A DNA stretch of 64,000 nucleotides from Ekhidna lutea (GCF_900188325.1 NZ_FZPD01000002.1:62001-126000), one strand, 5' to 3'; counted from the stretch's first letter, positions 24,995 to 37,526 are shown. Program-made: numbers and translations. The notes: generated by a model from the sequence alone, not told the origin.

Positions 24995-26095
24995 ATGAAG
25001 AAAATTGCTAGTGTTTCTGCCGCTCTGTGTTTACTTCTGGTTATCCAATCGAATGCTCAGAATGATACGACCATAATTGAGCTTACCGGATACATTGACA
25101 CCTACTATGCATCCTATAGCAATAAGCTGGCAACTGGCGAGATGCAACCATACATCACTGTAGCACCAAGAGACAACCAGTTTGGGCTAAATATTGCAGA
25201 AATTGGAGCTACCTACAATACAGGGGAGGTGAGGGGCACCTTCGTGATACAGTATGGTGATATTGCTGAAGCGACCTGGTCAGAGCGGTTTAAAACCATA
25301 CAGGAAGCTTGGGTTGGAGTGGAAATAACAGAGGGTGTCTGGCTCGATGGCGGCTTTTTCACCACTCATATTGGAGCAGAAAGCTTTCTGCCGAAAAATA
25401 ATTATTTAAGCTCAACGGATATTGGGACTTACAACGAGCCATTCTACCAAAGCGGAGCACGGGTCTCTTATGAGCGTTCGGAAAAGTTCGATGCTCAATT
25501 TCACCTTGTAAGTGGTTACAACCTCTTTCTTGATAATAATGATGCTAAATCAGTTGGGATGCTATTCTCCTATAAATTCAACGAAGATATCTCCTTAGCA
25601 TATACCAACCTTTATGGTAGAGAATCTCCGGAAGATTCCGATAAACAAAATCGATTTTATCACAATATTTATCTTACCTGGGACCCGAATGATAAGGTGT
25701 CGACAATCATAGGGGGAGATATGAGTACCCAGACCAATTCCAAGTTGAATGAACCCACTGAAACGGCTGTTATGTTCAATGCAGTAGCTATCGCCAGGTA
25801 TCGATTTACAGATCGTTATAGTACAACAGGTCGTTTAGAGTTTTTCAACGATAAAGATGGCTTTATTTCAGGCGTACTTGTCAATCAGGACGGGGAGAGG
25901 CAAGGACTCAAAGCTTCTGCCTTTACTCTAGGACTAGAATATGCTCCTACACGTCAATCTTACCTCAGAGCGGAAACCAGGTGGACCTGGGCAGACAAAG
26001 ACCTGTTAATATTCAATAAAGGTGGAAATGCTTCCAACACACGAACAGAGTTTGTTATCAATATGGGGTTCTATTTTGATAAGAGGTTGAAGTAG
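24995..26095 (+). CDS. Outer-membrane beta-barrel porin
   Basis: 366 residues with a signal peptide (ending QSNAQ at about residue 22). The remainder alternates short amphipathic strands with charged turns (LTGYIDTYYASY, LNIAEIGATYNTGEVRGTFVIQYGD, LGLEYAPTRQSYLRAETRW) and ends INMGFYFDKRLK, as expected of a 14-16-stranded outer-membrane barrel. It matches the beta-barrel porin-2 (OmpL-like) family of Bacteroidota. The substrate is unknown. It is a single gene with a 140-base leader region. Confidence 0.82.
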   Translation: MKKIASVSAALCLLLVIQSNAQNDTTIIELTGYIDTYYASYSNKLATGEMQPYITVAPRDNQFGLNIAEIGATYNTGEVRGTFVIQYGDIAEATWSERFKTIQEAWVGVEITEGVWLDGGFFTTHIGAESFLPKNNYLSSTDIGTYNEPFYQSGARVSYERSEKFDAQFHLVSGYNLFLDNNDAKSVGMLFSYKFNEDISLAYTNLYGRESPEDSDKQNRFYHNIYLTWDPNDKVSTIIGGDMSTQTNSKLNEPTETAVMFNAVAIARYRFTDRYSTTGRLEFFNDKDGFISGVLVNQDGERQGLKASAFTLGLEYAPTRQSYLRAETRWTWADKDLLIFNKGGNASNTRTEFVINMGFYFDKRLK

Positions 26096-26121
26096 CTTGA
26101 ATGTATGTCTACAATTGGAAA

Positions 26122-26553
26122 TTAATTGATAAGTTCCTGATAAAGCTCAAAGGCACTTCGCTCAACCCAACACGCACTCAATAGGTCACCGCGTACCTGC
26201 CAAATGGCAATCCCAGTAAAGCTCACATGCTCTCCATCACCGGGTATCCCGAAAATACCATTGTTTTTACCAGAGCAAATCCACCTTGAAACAATCATGT
26301 CGTTCTTATGGTTGGTGAAAATGTCTTGACTTATGGTAGCCGCATTAGTGAGTTTGGTTTGAAAGTCAGCAACCCAGGCTTTAAAGTTTTCTCTTCCTTT
26401 GATGATTTTACCACCAGTAGTAATGACGTAATCTTCGGTCATCAATTCATCTATGGCGTCCAGATCATGTTCGGTCCCCCAAACCCTGCTGAGAAACTCA
26501 AGCACCAGTTTTTCAGCTATGTTTTGAGATTGTGCTGATGTGTTCATTTGCAT
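26122..26553 (-). CDS. SnoaL-like / NTF2-fold ester-cyclase family protein
   Basis: About 143 residues. ATG codons at 26553 and 26547 both fit; an upstream TTG at 26565 is less likely. Sequence features of the SnoaL group: an N-terminal helix, then AIDELMTEDYVITTGGKIIKGRENFKAWV, and the C-terminal strands IVSRWICSGKNNGIFGIPGDGEHVSFTGIAIWQV. The fold is a small cone that binds hydrophobic ligands. The natural substrate cannot be deduced, and many members are not cyclases. Monocistronic. Confidence 0.78.
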   Translation of the reverse strand: MQMNTSAQSQNIAEKLVLEFLSRVWGTEHDLDAIDELMTEDYVITTGGKIIKGRENFKAWVADFQTKLTNAATISQDIFTNHKNDMIVSRWICSGKNNGIFGIPGDGEHVSFTGIAIWQVRGDLLSACWVERSAFELYQELIN

Positions 26554-26627
26554 TTTGTCGTGCAATGAAACACACCACAGTGTATTTTAGTTCTTAACTA
26601 AATAGCAGGATTTCGATTCAAACAACT

Positions 26628-27497
26628 TCATTTGAATACCCTTTTCCATTTTGCAACCAAAGCATCAGACGCATCAAATAACGGTGGTTTCACTGTTCGT
26701 TTGCAGAGATCAATCGCCTCCAGTCCGGCCTTTAAAGAACTGGGGTTTCCTTCTTCTGAAAGCATTTTATAAACGATCCTCAGATCCTCATTCATGCGAT
26801 TAGCTGATGTGAAGTCACCCTTAATAGTGGTGTTGACCATTTCAGTGAATGCTTTAGGCATGATATTTCCAATTACCGAAATCACTCCTTCACCACCCAT
26901 TTTTATAATTTCATAGGCCAGGCCATCATCGCCTGAGAGTAATATAAAATCAGCAGGTCTGTTTTTATTTATCTCCTCGCATTGCGATAGATCACCGGAC
27001 GCTTCTTTTACAGCAACGATATTCGGATGTTTAGCCAGCTCCAGAGTTGAGCCTGCGGCAATATTGGAAGCTGTTCTGGATGGCACATTGTATAAAATAA
27101 TAGGATGAGGAAATGCATCAGCTAAAAGCTGATAGTGCCTTATGATTCCCGCTTGTGAAGGCTTGTTATAATAAGGGCTGGCAGAAAGGATTGCAGCGAT
27201 TTTGAAGTCCTTTAATTCTCTGGATTTTTCAATAAGATCGAAAGTGTTATTTCCACCCAGGCCAAAGACTACAGGCTTGCTTCCATTGAGGTGGTCAATG
27301 ACGAACTGAAGTATTTCTAACTTTTCATTCCATGAAAAGACTGGAGATTCACCTGTTGTGCCCTGAACAACAATATAGTCCGCATTCCCTCCTGTAATAT
27401 GATCCAGGAGCTTACCCAATGATGGGTAGTCAATGGTATAATCTTCATTCATAGGAGTGGCAAGTGCCACACCGGTTCCTTTCAATTCTGCTTTCAT
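26628..27497 (-). CDS. dapA: 4-Hydroxy-tetrahydrodipicolinate synthase
   Basis: 289 residues from the ATG at 27497 (MKAELKGTGVALATPM). It condenses pyruvate with aspartate semialdehyde, the first committed step of lysine and diaminopimelate synthesis. Visible residues: Thr47-Thr48 in GTTGES, catalytic Tyr136 in ILYNVPSRT, and Schiff-base Lys164 in VAVKEASGD. Full length and intact. It lies downstream of ligA and DUF6913 on the same strand, with a gap of about 150 bases, so it may have its own promoter. Confidence 0.96.
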   Translation of the reverse strand: MKAELKGTGVALATPMNEDYTIDYPSLGKLLDHITGGNADYIVVQGTTGESPVFSWNEKLEILQFVIDHLNGSKPVVFGLGGNNTFDLIEKSRELKDFKIAAILSASPYYNKPSQAGIIRHYQLLADAFPHPIILYNVPSRTASNIAAGSTLELAKHPNIVAVKEASGDLSQCEEINKNRPADFILLSGDDGLAYEIIKMGGEGVISVIGNIMPKAFTEMVNTTIKGDFTSANRMNEDLRIVYKMLSEEGNPSSLKAGLEAIDLCKRTVKPPLFDASDALVAKWKRVFK

Positions 27498-27651
27498 TGA
27501 GCGTAAATTTACAATTGGTTCGATACACTTCAGTCTAAGGGCAAACAAAAAGCCAAGAATGTAACTTCGAATGCTGTGAGAAGTTCCTTATTTAATTAAC
27601 TCTGTGAAACAGGAGACCTCTTTATGTTGTGGGATGACGTTGAAAAAACCC

Positions 27652-30945
<3,294 letters not shown>

Positions 30946-30953
30946 TTGAAAAC

Positions 30954-30961
30954 TATCTTTG
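30954..30961 (+). promoter_or_regulatory. Bacteroidota -7 element next to a start codon
   Basis: TATCTTTG ends four bases before the ATG at 30966. Transcription from it would begin at or just before the start codon, implying a leaderless mRNA. The -33 element is not clear. Confidence 0.35.
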
Positions 30962-30965
30962 CGTA

Positions 30966-32417
30966 ATGCAGAAGAATTTTTCAGCACATTTCAAATCAAA
31001 TCCCGTTTTTGACCATGTTTCAGCAGCAGGCAAGGAGTTGAAAGTACCTGTTTATGTTGTAGGTGGATATGTTCGGGATCTCATTCTTAAAAGACCCTCA
31101 AAAGACATTGATTTTGTATGTGTTGGTAGTGGAATCGCCCTTGCTAAGGAAGTTGCAAAGCATTTGGGAAATGACGCGAAGCTTACTGTATTTAAAAACT
31201 TTGGCACTGCTGCTATCCATCACAAAGGATTTGAATATGAGTTTGTCGGCGCAAGAAAAGAGTCTTATAGGGAAAATTCAAGGAATCCTGTTGTTGAGGA
31301 TGGGACACTGGAGGATGATCAAAACAGAAGAGATTTTACCATTAATGCCATGGCAATCAGTCTGGATGAAGAATCCTACGGAGAGCTGTTGGATCCATTT
31401 AATGGTATGGAAGATTTAAGGAATATGCTCATACGAACGCCATTAGAGCCTGGCGTGACCTTTTCTGATGACCCATTACGCATGTTGCGTGCTATTCGTT
31501 TTGCAACTCAACTAAAATTTGACATTGAGCCGGATACTTTTCAGGGAATCATCGATCATGTAGATCGGATTAAAATCATTTCGCAAGAGCGCATCACCGA
31601 TGAGCTTAACAAGATTATAATGACAGATAAGCCATCCTATGGCTTTCAGCTATTGTTTCACTCCGGTTTGCTAAAGCTTATTTTTCCTGAGATGACAGAC
31701 CTGCAAGGGGTGGAGAAAATCCACGGCAAAGGACATAAGGATAATTTCTATCACACATTACAGGTTCTGGATAATATCTGTGAAATGACAAATAACCTGT
31801 GGCTGAGATGGGCCGCTATTCTCCATGACATAGCCAAACCGGCAACTCAGCGATTCCATGAAAAGGCGGGCTGGACGTTTCATGGCCATGAAGATCTGGG
31901 CGCCAAATGGGTTCCGAATATCTTCAAGAAGTTTAAGCTTCCGTTGGATGAGCGCATGAAATATGTTCAGAAGCTAGTTAGACTCCACCTAAGACCCATT
32001 GCGTTGGTAAACGATCGAGTGACAGATTCTGCTGTAAGAAGAATGGTATTTGAAGCAGGGGAGGACGTAGGTGATCTCATGACTCTTTGTAAAGCAGATG
32101 TGACCTCAAAGAATCCTGAACGGGTGAAAAAATATCGTTCAAATTTCAAAAAAGTAGAAAAGAGGATAAGGGAGGTGGAAGAAAGAGATCATGTGATGAA
32201 CTTTAATCCTCCAGTATCAGGGGAGCAAATCATTGAAGTGTTTGATATCAAACCATCAAAGGTAATTGGAGATATAAAAACAGAAATCAAAGAGGCAATA
32301 TTGGATGGAAGGATCAAAAATGATGAGAAAGAGGCATTTGAATTAATGATTAAACTTGGTCAAAAGCACGGATTAACTCCTGTCGAAAAATACCTTTCGA
32401 CCTCTTCAGACAAATAG
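30966..32417 (+). CDS. cca: CCA tRNA nucleotidyltransferase with HD domain
   Basis: 483 residues. Nucleotidyltransferase signature VVGGYVRDLIL (Gly33-Gly34) with catalytic Asp47/Asp49 in KDIDFV; template region RRDFTINAMA; the DDPLRMLRAIRFATQL motif for RNA binding; and an HD phosphohydrolase domain (about 270-400) with LHDIAKPATQ. It adds or repairs the 3' CCA of tRNAs; the HD part probably removes 2',3'-cyclic phosphates. Full length. Poly(A) polymerase is an alternative reading of the same fold, but the HD domain favours CCA. Confidence 0.94.
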   Translation: MQKNFSAHFKSNPVFDHVSAAGKELKVPVYVVGGYVRDLILKRPSKDIDFVCVGSGIALAKEVAKHLGNDAKLTVFKNFGTAAIHHKGFEYEFVGARKESYRENSRNPVVEDGTLEDDQNRRDFTINAMAISLDEESYGELLDPFNGMEDLRNMLIRTPLEPGVTFSDDPLRMLRAIRFATQLKFDIEPDTFQGIIDHVDRIKIISQERITDELNKIIMTDKPSYGFQLLFHSGLLKLIFPEMTDLQGVEKIHGKGHKDNFYHTLQVLDNICEMTNNLWLRWAAILHDIAKPATQRFHEKAGWTFHGHEDLGAKWVPNIFKKFKLPLDERMKYVQKLVRLHLRPIALVNDRVTDSAVRRMVFEAGEDVGDLMTLCKADVTSKNPERVKKYRSNFKKVEKRIREVEERDHVMNFNPPVSGEQIIEVFDIKPSKVIGDIKTEIKEAILDGRIKNDEKEAFELMIKLGQKHGLTPVEKYLSTSSDK

Positions 32418-32418
32418 T

Positions 32419-32426
32419 TATGTTTG
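32419..32426 (+). promoter_or_regulatory. Bacteroidota -7 element (TAnnTTTG)
   Basis: TATGTTTG sits 26 bases before the TPR gene ATG at 32452, in the short gap after cca. A recognisable -33 element is weak. Confidence 0.45.
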
Positions 32427-32451
32427 CACGCTTATTGCTAATAGAAAAATT

Positions 32452-33171
32452 ATGAAAAAGATATTTTTTGCATTAATGATTGTTGGAGCAACTTATGTAA
32501 GTGCTCAAAGCCTGGAAAAAGCCCCTGGTGACTCCATTCCATGGGAGCTTAGAAAGCAGTCATTCATATACAATACTGCCAAGATGTTTAACGATCCCGT
32601 GGTGGCAAGAACAGCTCTATATAACCTGCTTGCTGAAAACCCTGGAAACGTTGCATTATACGATTCACTTGCTATTATTTATCTTCAGTACAATCAGAAT
32701 GCTTCCGCCGCATTGGTTGCACAGCAAGCACTTAAAATCAATCCACAAGATCAGTTTGCTATGGAAGTAGCTGCTACAGGACTGGATAATCTTGGTGCAA
32801 AGGACAAGGCACTTAACCATTATGAAAAACTTTACCTTGCAAACGGAGACATTAACACGTTGTATAAAGTGTCATTCTTACAGTTTGAATTAGGTAGATA
32901 TGCTGAGTCGAACACCTCCCTGGATATCATTATTGGCAACCCAAAGGCAGACGAAAGAACAGTCCGTTTTCCAACTACAGATGGAAGAGGGCAGGACATC
33001 AAACTAAAGATTGCGGCTCACAGGGTAAAAGCGATGATCCTTGAAGATAAGGGGGATACTGAAGGAGCCAAAGCGAAGTATCTGGAAGTACTGGAGATGC
33101 AACCAGGCTTTCAACTGGTTCAGCAGCAGCTTCGCGAATTAACAAAACCAAAAACTGAAGGTGGGGAGTAG
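32452..33171 (+). CDS. Exported tetratricopeptide-repeat protein
   Basis: 239 residues with a signal peptide (MKKIFFALMIVGATYVSAQ). Three to five TPR units are visible, e.g. NVALYDSLAIIYLQYNQNASAAL, LKINPQDQFAMEVAATGLDNLG, and AMILEDKGDTEGAKAKYLEVLEMQPG. It is a periplasmic scaffold of unknown partner. It has its own promoter-like element and ends three bases before the convergent SRPBCC gene. Confidence 0.82.
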   Translation: MKKIFFALMIVGATYVSAQSLEKAPGDSIPWELRKQSFIYNTAKMFNDPVVARTALYNLLAENPGNVALYDSLAIIYLQYNQNASAALVAQQALKINPQDQFAMEVAATGLDNLGAKDKALNHYEKLYLANGDINTLYKVSFLQFELGRYAESNTSLDIIIGNPKADERTVRFPTTDGRGQDIKLKIAAHRVKAMILEDKGDTEGAKAKYLEVLEMQPGFQLVQQQLRELTKPKTEGGE

Positions 33172-33173
33172 TT

Positions 33174-33629
33174 TTACTCCTCAGCTTTGTTTTTTAGGCA
33201 CTCAAGCCAGCTTAATAACTCATCATAGACTTTCTGGTGGTTCTGGGCCAGGACCACCATGAAGCCTTGAAACGATGCACTCACGGTAGCAATCGTTTGC
33301 CCTTCATCTGATTCCAGCGTCCAAACATAAATTCTTTTTACCATGCTTGCTTTGCTGGTCCATGTTAGCAGATTTGGTTTACTCAGTGCCTGAATTTGAG
33401 AAACTCCGTGCGTTCTACCCTGAACCCACTTAAATACAGTCCCCTCTGCAAGCTCGCCTTCTTTAGTTACCTTTTTTACTTCAGGGTTCCATTTTGGCCA
33501 ATCCTCCATATTGACTAGGATTTTCCACACCTTATCAATATCAGCATTAATGATAATGGAGTGCATGTCCCTAATACTGGCATTTTCGTTTATCTGTCCT
33601 TTCTGTGCGAGTGCATTCAGTCGTTTCAT
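33174..33629 (-). CDS. SRPBCC-fold (START-like) protein
   Basis: 151 residues. The helix-grip fold opening is visible: SIIINADIDKVWKILVNMEDWPKWNPEVKKV, followed by strands (GTVFKWVQGRTHGVSQIQ, LLTWTSKAS) and a long C-terminal helix. Such proteins bind a hydrophobic ligand or act as small cyclase-like enzymes. No specific function can be read. It lies downstream of the cation antiporter on the same strand, about 30 bases apart. Confidence 0.85.
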   Translation of the reverse strand: MKRLNALAQKGQINENASIRDMHSIIINADIDKVWKILVNMEDWPKWNPEVKKVTKEGELAEGTVFKWVQGRTHGVSQIQALSKPNLLTWTSKASMVKRIYVWTLESDEGQTIATVSASFQGFMVVLAQNHQKVYDELLSWLECLKNKAEE

Positions 33630-33660
33630 CTAATAGTTATTGTAGGCTGTGTCAGCTAAG

Positions 33661-34881
33661 TTATTCAACTTCGGAAATTTCTTCGTCATTTTTTTTATCC
33701 TTCTTCACTAATCCGGATGTCATGACCAAACTTGTTACAATTATGATAAATAATAGAATTCCCGACTTAAATCCTTCGAATATAAATTCATCTGGGATTG
33801 AATAGAAAAGCAGTAGGGTGATTAGCCCTCTGGGGGCAATGGATATTGCTCTTCTGAGATTTTCATGCTTATATGGTAAAAAGGAAACAACGCGAGTTAC
33901 ATAAATGACGATAAGTATAGCCGCACTGATTATGGCCACTTTAATGTCCAATAGCGTTGATAGAGCAATGGAAAATCCAAAAATCACAAAAAAGAATGTT
34001 CGGACTACAAAAGCTGATTCAATGGTGATCATCAAGAAGGTTTCTCTAATATTTTCAATAGCCATTGGGCGTAGATACTTTTTCAGTCTGCCCACGAAGA
34101 AAAGCTTATAATTATTCAGGATAAGTCCGAAAACCAAGATGATCAATAGCGAAGAAAGATGCATCAGCTTACCTATACTGAATAGAAGAAACAGAACTCC
34201 AATCATTAAGAATAGCTTTACTTTCGTTTCCAGGTTTTGGAATACATAGATTAGCACATATGAGAGGATGATTGATAAAACAATCGTTACGACAAGTCCA
34301 AAGGTGAAGTCACCCAGCACCATTACATTACTAGTAGAGCTACCTAATTCTACCAAAAAATAGAAAATCATGATTCCCAGGATATCGGAGAATGTACTCT
34401 CATAAATATGAAACTCTTCGTCCTTTTCATTCAAATTAACAACGGAGGGGATTACGATTGCACTACTCAAAATGGATAACGGTGTGGCATAAATCAATGC
34501 GGTAGACCAATCCATCTCTTTGAAAGAAAATATTAAGATAGTAGCTATAGCAAACATGCAAAGAATTAGCCCTGATAAGGCTATGATGAATGATTTAGAA
34601 ATCAACTTGAGCTTGTCCTTTGCAATCTTCAACTCAAGAGCGGCCTCCAGAACAATGAGAATCAATCCAAGCGTACCCAGTACCTCAAGAATTCGTATTC
34701 GTGAAAATATTTCAAGAATCCGTTCTTTTTCAACTCCCAGTAATCCTATCAACTCCCTTCCAACAACTCCAAGCAGGATTAACAACAAGACAGAAGGAAT
34801 ACTTGATTTATCCGATACCATATTGAACAGGTAGGATAAGATGATTATTAGAGAGGCAGCTATGATTATGTAGTACTCCAT
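33661..34881 (-). CDS. Cation:proton antiporter (CPA superfamily)
   Basis: 406 residues, nearly all membrane helices, with about 11-13 spans. Core motifs of the CPA fold are present: TPLSILSSAIVIPSVVNL in place of the usual TDPV segment, and ESTFSDILGIMIFYF, equivalent to the ESLxND helix that carries the ion-binding Asp. An Arg-containing helix (ISIAPRGLITLLLFY) matches the typical APRG motif of CPA1/CPA2 antiporters. It exchanges Na+ or K+ for H+ at the inner membrane. It is not fused to a TrkA-like regulatory domain. Confidence 0.88.
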   Translation of the reverse strand: MEYYIIIAASLIIILSYLFNMVSDKSSIPSVLLLILLGVVGRELIGLLGVEKERILEIFSRIRILEVLGTLGLILIVLEAALELKIAKDKLKLISKSFIIALSGLILCMFAIATILIFSFKEMDWSTALIYATPLSILSSAIVIPSVVNLNEKDEEFHIYESTFSDILGIMIFYFLVELGSSTSNVMVLGDFTFGLVVTIVLSIILSYVLIYVFQNLETKVKLFLMIGVLFLLFSIGKLMHLSSLLIILVFGLILNNYKLFFVGRLKKYLRPMAIENIRETFLMITIESAFVVRTFFFVIFGFSIALSTLLDIKVAIISAAILIVIYVTRVVSFLPYKHENLRRAISIAPRGLITLLLFYSIPDEFIFEGFKSGILLFIIIVTSLVMTSGLVKKDKKNDEEISEVE

Positions 34882-34959
34882 TCTTGATGATTAGGGTGAC
34901 TAAATTAATAATTCAAAACATGTGAATGGAAAGAGGAACTAAATGATTCCACAAGAAGT

Positions 34960-34967
34960 TAGATTTG
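34960..34967 (+). promoter_or_regulatory. Bacteroidota -7 element upstream of msrA
   Basis: TAGATTTG, 22 bases before the msrA ATG at 34990. No convincing -33 element. Confidence 0.4.
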
Positions 34968-34989
34968 CCAAATTATTTTTACAACTAGT

Positions 34990-35517
34990 ATGGAAAAGGC
35001 CACATTTGGATCCGGTTGCTTTTGGTGTACAGAAGCTATGTTTCAGCGACTTAAAGGAGTTTCTAATGTTAAATCCGGATATACAGGGGGTAACTTAGTA
35101 AACCCAACCTATAAAGATATATGTTCAGGTCAATCAGGTCATGCAGAAGTAATTCAATTCGAATTTGACCCATCTATTATCTCATTTGATGAATTGTTGG
35201 AAGTTTTTTGGAATACCCATGATCCAACCACACTTAATCGTCAGGGAAATGATGTTGGTTCTCAATACAGGTCAGCCATATTCTATCACAATGAAAAACA
35301 AAAAGAACTTGCTGAGGCTTACAAAATGAAACTGGATGAGTCTGATATTTGGAATGATCCAATCGTTACTGAAATCAGCCCACTGGGTGTGTTTTATCCG
35401 GCTGAGGTAGATCATGACGACTATTACAATCAAAATAGAAGCCAACCTTATTGCAATTTTGTAGTTGCGCCTAAGGTTGAAAAGTTCAAGATGGTCTTTT
35501 CAGATAAGCTTGCTTAG
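34990..35517 (+). CDS. msrA: Peptide-methionine (S)-S-oxide reductase MsrA
   Basis: 175 residues, cytoplasmic (no signal). The active site is GCFWCTEAMF, with catalytic Cys10; the remaining family blocks GYTGGNLVNPTYKDICSGQSGHAEVIQ and QGNDVGSQYRSAIF are intact. It reduces the S-form of methionine sulfoxide, repairing oxidised proteins. There is no MsrB domain or gene next to it. Its stop overlaps the stop of the convergent 35514 gene by four bases. Confidence 0.97.
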   Translation: MEKATFGSGCFWCTEAMFQRLKGVSNVKSGYTGGNLVNPTYKDICSGQSGHAEVIQFEFDPSIISFDELLEVFWNTHDPTTLNRQGNDVGSQYRSAIFYHNEKQKELAEAYKMKLDESDIWNDPIVTEISPLGVFYPAEVDHDDYYNQNRSQPYCNFVVAPKVEKFKMVFSDKLA

Positions 35518-36044
35518 TTGTAGTGCTTGCTTAAGTGATGTACATGTAATCGTATTTTATCTACTCTTGCAGTAACATGTTTGACGTATTTAAACAGCTC
35601 TGTTTCAAGTATATATACCTGGCCAGAATATGAATTAATTCCTACATCATTTGAAGTTACCTCAGATTCGCGTTCAATTTCACGCATGGCCTTGCATTCT
35701 TCGTTCATAAAGTGAACAAAGCTCTTAGTGTCATATTCTTCCTCGAATTTCTTAATGTCCTTTAAAGTTTTCTTAATCTCCTTGTCCTTAGATTTTTTCG
35801 AAAGCTTTACCAGAACATCATACAAAACAGAGTCGTAATGATGTATCTCATTAAGCAAGTGAAGAATTTTACCTCGATAGGCTTCATCTGTACATAGTTG
35901 CTGCAATCCGGAATAATTAGAAAGCTTGTCTGCTTCAAGATCCCAATCGTAGGTAATCTGATCAATTTTCTCATCCAGACGCTCGTCTTGAGCCCATGAG
36001 CAAAGAGAAAGAAGGAATAATGTGCTAATAAAAAGGGTTTTCAT
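35514..36044 (-). CDS. Exported helical protein of unknown function
   Basis: 176 residues with a signal peptide (ending CSWAQ). The mature protein is strongly helical and charged: repeated Lys/Glu/Asp-rich helices (VKLSKKSKDKEIKKTLKDIKKFEEEY) and a histidine-rich end (HVHHLSKHYN). I see no recognisable domain. The His-rich C-terminus may bind metal, but this is speculation. It stands alone, upstream of the divergent rhodanese gene. Confidence 0.6.
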   Translation of the reverse strand: MKTLFISTLFLLSLCSWAQDERLDEKIDQITYDWDLEADKLSNYSGLQQLCTDEAYRGKILHLLNEIHHYDSVLYDVLVKLSKKSKDKEIKKTLKDIKKFEEEYDTKSFVHFMNEECKAMREIERESEVTSNDVGINSYSGQVYILETELFKYVKHVTARVDKIRLHVHHLSKHYN

Positions 36045-36191
36045 TATTTATGCCTTAGTATAACTGGTTTTAATCAATTTTCGATCCAAACTGGTTGATT
36101 CAGGCTAAATTAAGTAGCGTTTGGTATACCAACACTACGTAAAAAGACTGATTTTTGGATAGTTGTTACAACAACATACATAATTATTACG

Positions 36192-36566
36192 ATGATAAGA
36201 ACATTATATTTTTTATTTGTCCTCTTTGGATGTTCAGTAAATGAACAAAATACTATTGAAGTAGTTCAATCAGAAAGAGTAGTTGAACTCCAAAAAGAAG
36301 GGGTGATTATTGTAGATATTCGCACACCGGAGGAGTATAGCAAAGGACATATTCCCGGAGTTAAGCATATTAATTTCTTTGAATCAGATTTTTTGGAGCA
36401 AATGAAAGGACTGGGCCTTGATAATCCTATGATTATTCATTGTGCAAGCGGTGGTAGAAGTGGAAAAGCTTCAAAGTTGTTGAAAGAACAAGGATTCAAG
36501 AAGGTCTATGATTATTCTGGAGGGTTTTCAGATTGGAATTCAAAAGGTTTGAAAGTTGAGCGATAA
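36192..36566 (+). CDS. Rhodanese-domain lipoprotein
   Basis: 124 residues. It has a short lipoprotein-like signal (LFGC, Cys14) and a single rhodanese domain: VDIRTPEEYSKGHIPGVKHI and the active-site loop IIHCASGGRSGKA with catalytic Cys84. It would transfer sulfane sulfur or act as a redox or thiol sensor in the periplasm. The next small gene starts inside its 3' end, so the two are coupled. Confidence 0.88.
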   Translation: MIRTLYFLFVLFGCSVNEQNTIEVVQSERVVELQKEGVIIVDIRTPEEYSKGHIPGVKHINFFESDFLEQMKGLGLDNPMIIHCASGGRSGKASKLLKEQGFKKVYDYSGGFSDWNSKGLKVER

Positions 36567-36810
36567 ATGTATTTCTGGTAAAAAATGTTTTGAAAGCGAA
36601 GAACTCGCGGAGGAAGCTTTAATCCAGAATCACATTCGAAATAACTATAGAGGAGGTGAGGGACCAGTTAATGTGTATCAATGTGACAATTGTGGATATT
36701 GGCACTTTACCTCAAAGGGAGACAAAAGTGAAAAACTAAGAGATCCCGAAGTATTGGAATTTATTGAGAGAGAACGAAGAGCATTTGATTGGGAGCGCAA
36801 ATTAAGATAA
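36556..36810 (+). CDS. Small zinc-ribbon-like protein
   Basis: 84 residues, starting at TTG 36556, which overlaps the rhodanese gene by 11 bases; no ATG fits. Two cysteine pairs (KCISGKKC and YQCDNCGYWHF) with a nearby His suggest a small zinc-binding ribbon. The C-terminal half is charged helix. I do not know the family. Coupling to a sulfur-transfer protein hints at a shared role, but that is inference only. Confidence 0.6.
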   Translation: MSDKCISGKKCFESEELAEEALIQNHIRNNYRGGEGPVNVYQCDNCGYWHFTSKGDKSEKLRDPEVLEFIERERRAFDWERKLR

Positions 36811-36814
36811 AAAA

Positions 36815-36841
36815 GAACCGCTTCGTTGGACGAAGCGGTTC
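36815..36841. terminator. Strong hairpin after the zinc-ribbon gene
   Basis: Perfect 11-base stem (GAACCGCTTCG / CGAAGCGGTTC) with a 5-base loop, four bases after the stop codon. A six-A run precedes it, but no T-run follows on the + strand, so it is a likely but untypical terminator. Confidence 0.6.
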
Positions 36842-36962
36842 GGATTCAACCGTTTTATTATGAGAAGATTAATAATTAGTGATGAATCCTGATACAAATA
36901 GAACGAATTTTATTGAAATAGTTATATTATTTTACATTAACGGTTATTAAATAATTGTAAAC

Positions 36963-37526
36963 ATGAATCAAGATCAAGTATTACAACGCTTAAAAGATGG
37001 AAATGCCCGATTTGTGGCTAATAATTTAAATGGTGAACTAGCAGATGATAGTAGACGGTCTGAATTAGTGAGCGGTCAGGCTCCATGGGCTATTGTACTA
37101 AGTTGTGCAGACAGTAGAGTTGTTCCTGAGTTGGCTTTTGATACTGGGCTGGGAGAGCTTTTTGTTCTTCGTGTAGCTGGAAATATCGCCAACACAGACA
37201 CCATTGCAAGTATTGAGTACGCTGTAGCCCATTTGGGAACAGGCGTAATAGTAGTCATGGGGCATGAAAGCTGTGGAGCCGTAGGAGCAGCATTAGCTGG
37301 TGGCGACAATGGCTATAACCTTAATCATTTGCTTGCACAAATAGAACCTGCAAAAGCTCAGGCTGGCAGTGATGATGTTAATGTAGTTGTTAAGAAAAAT
37401 GCAGAACTGTCTGCCAAAGATTTAGTCGACCGCTCAGATATAATAAAAAATGCTGTGGACGGAGGTAAACTTAAAATCGTTTCGGCTTTCTATAATTTAG
37501 GAAGTGGCCAGGTTGACTTCCTCTAA
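36963..37526 (+). CDS. Beta-class carbonic anhydrase
   Basis: 187 residues, no signal peptide. Zinc ligands are Cys48 in LSCADSR, His101 and Cys104 in GHESCGA, with the Asp50-Arg52 dyad of the beta class. It interconverts CO2 and bicarbonate in the cytoplasm. It could supply bicarbonate to carboxylases such as the biotin carboxylase in this window, although the two genes are not linked. It is a single gene with a strong terminator. Confidence 0.95.
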   Translation: MNQDQVLQRLKDGNARFVANNLNGELADDSRRSELVSGQAPWAIVLSCADSRVVPELAFDTGLGELFVLRVAGNIANTDTIASIEYAVAHLGTGVIVVMGHESCGAVGAALAGGDNGYNLNHLLAQIEPAKAQAGSDDVNVVVKKNAELSAKDLVDRSDIIKNAVDGGKLKIVSAFYNLGSGQVDFL

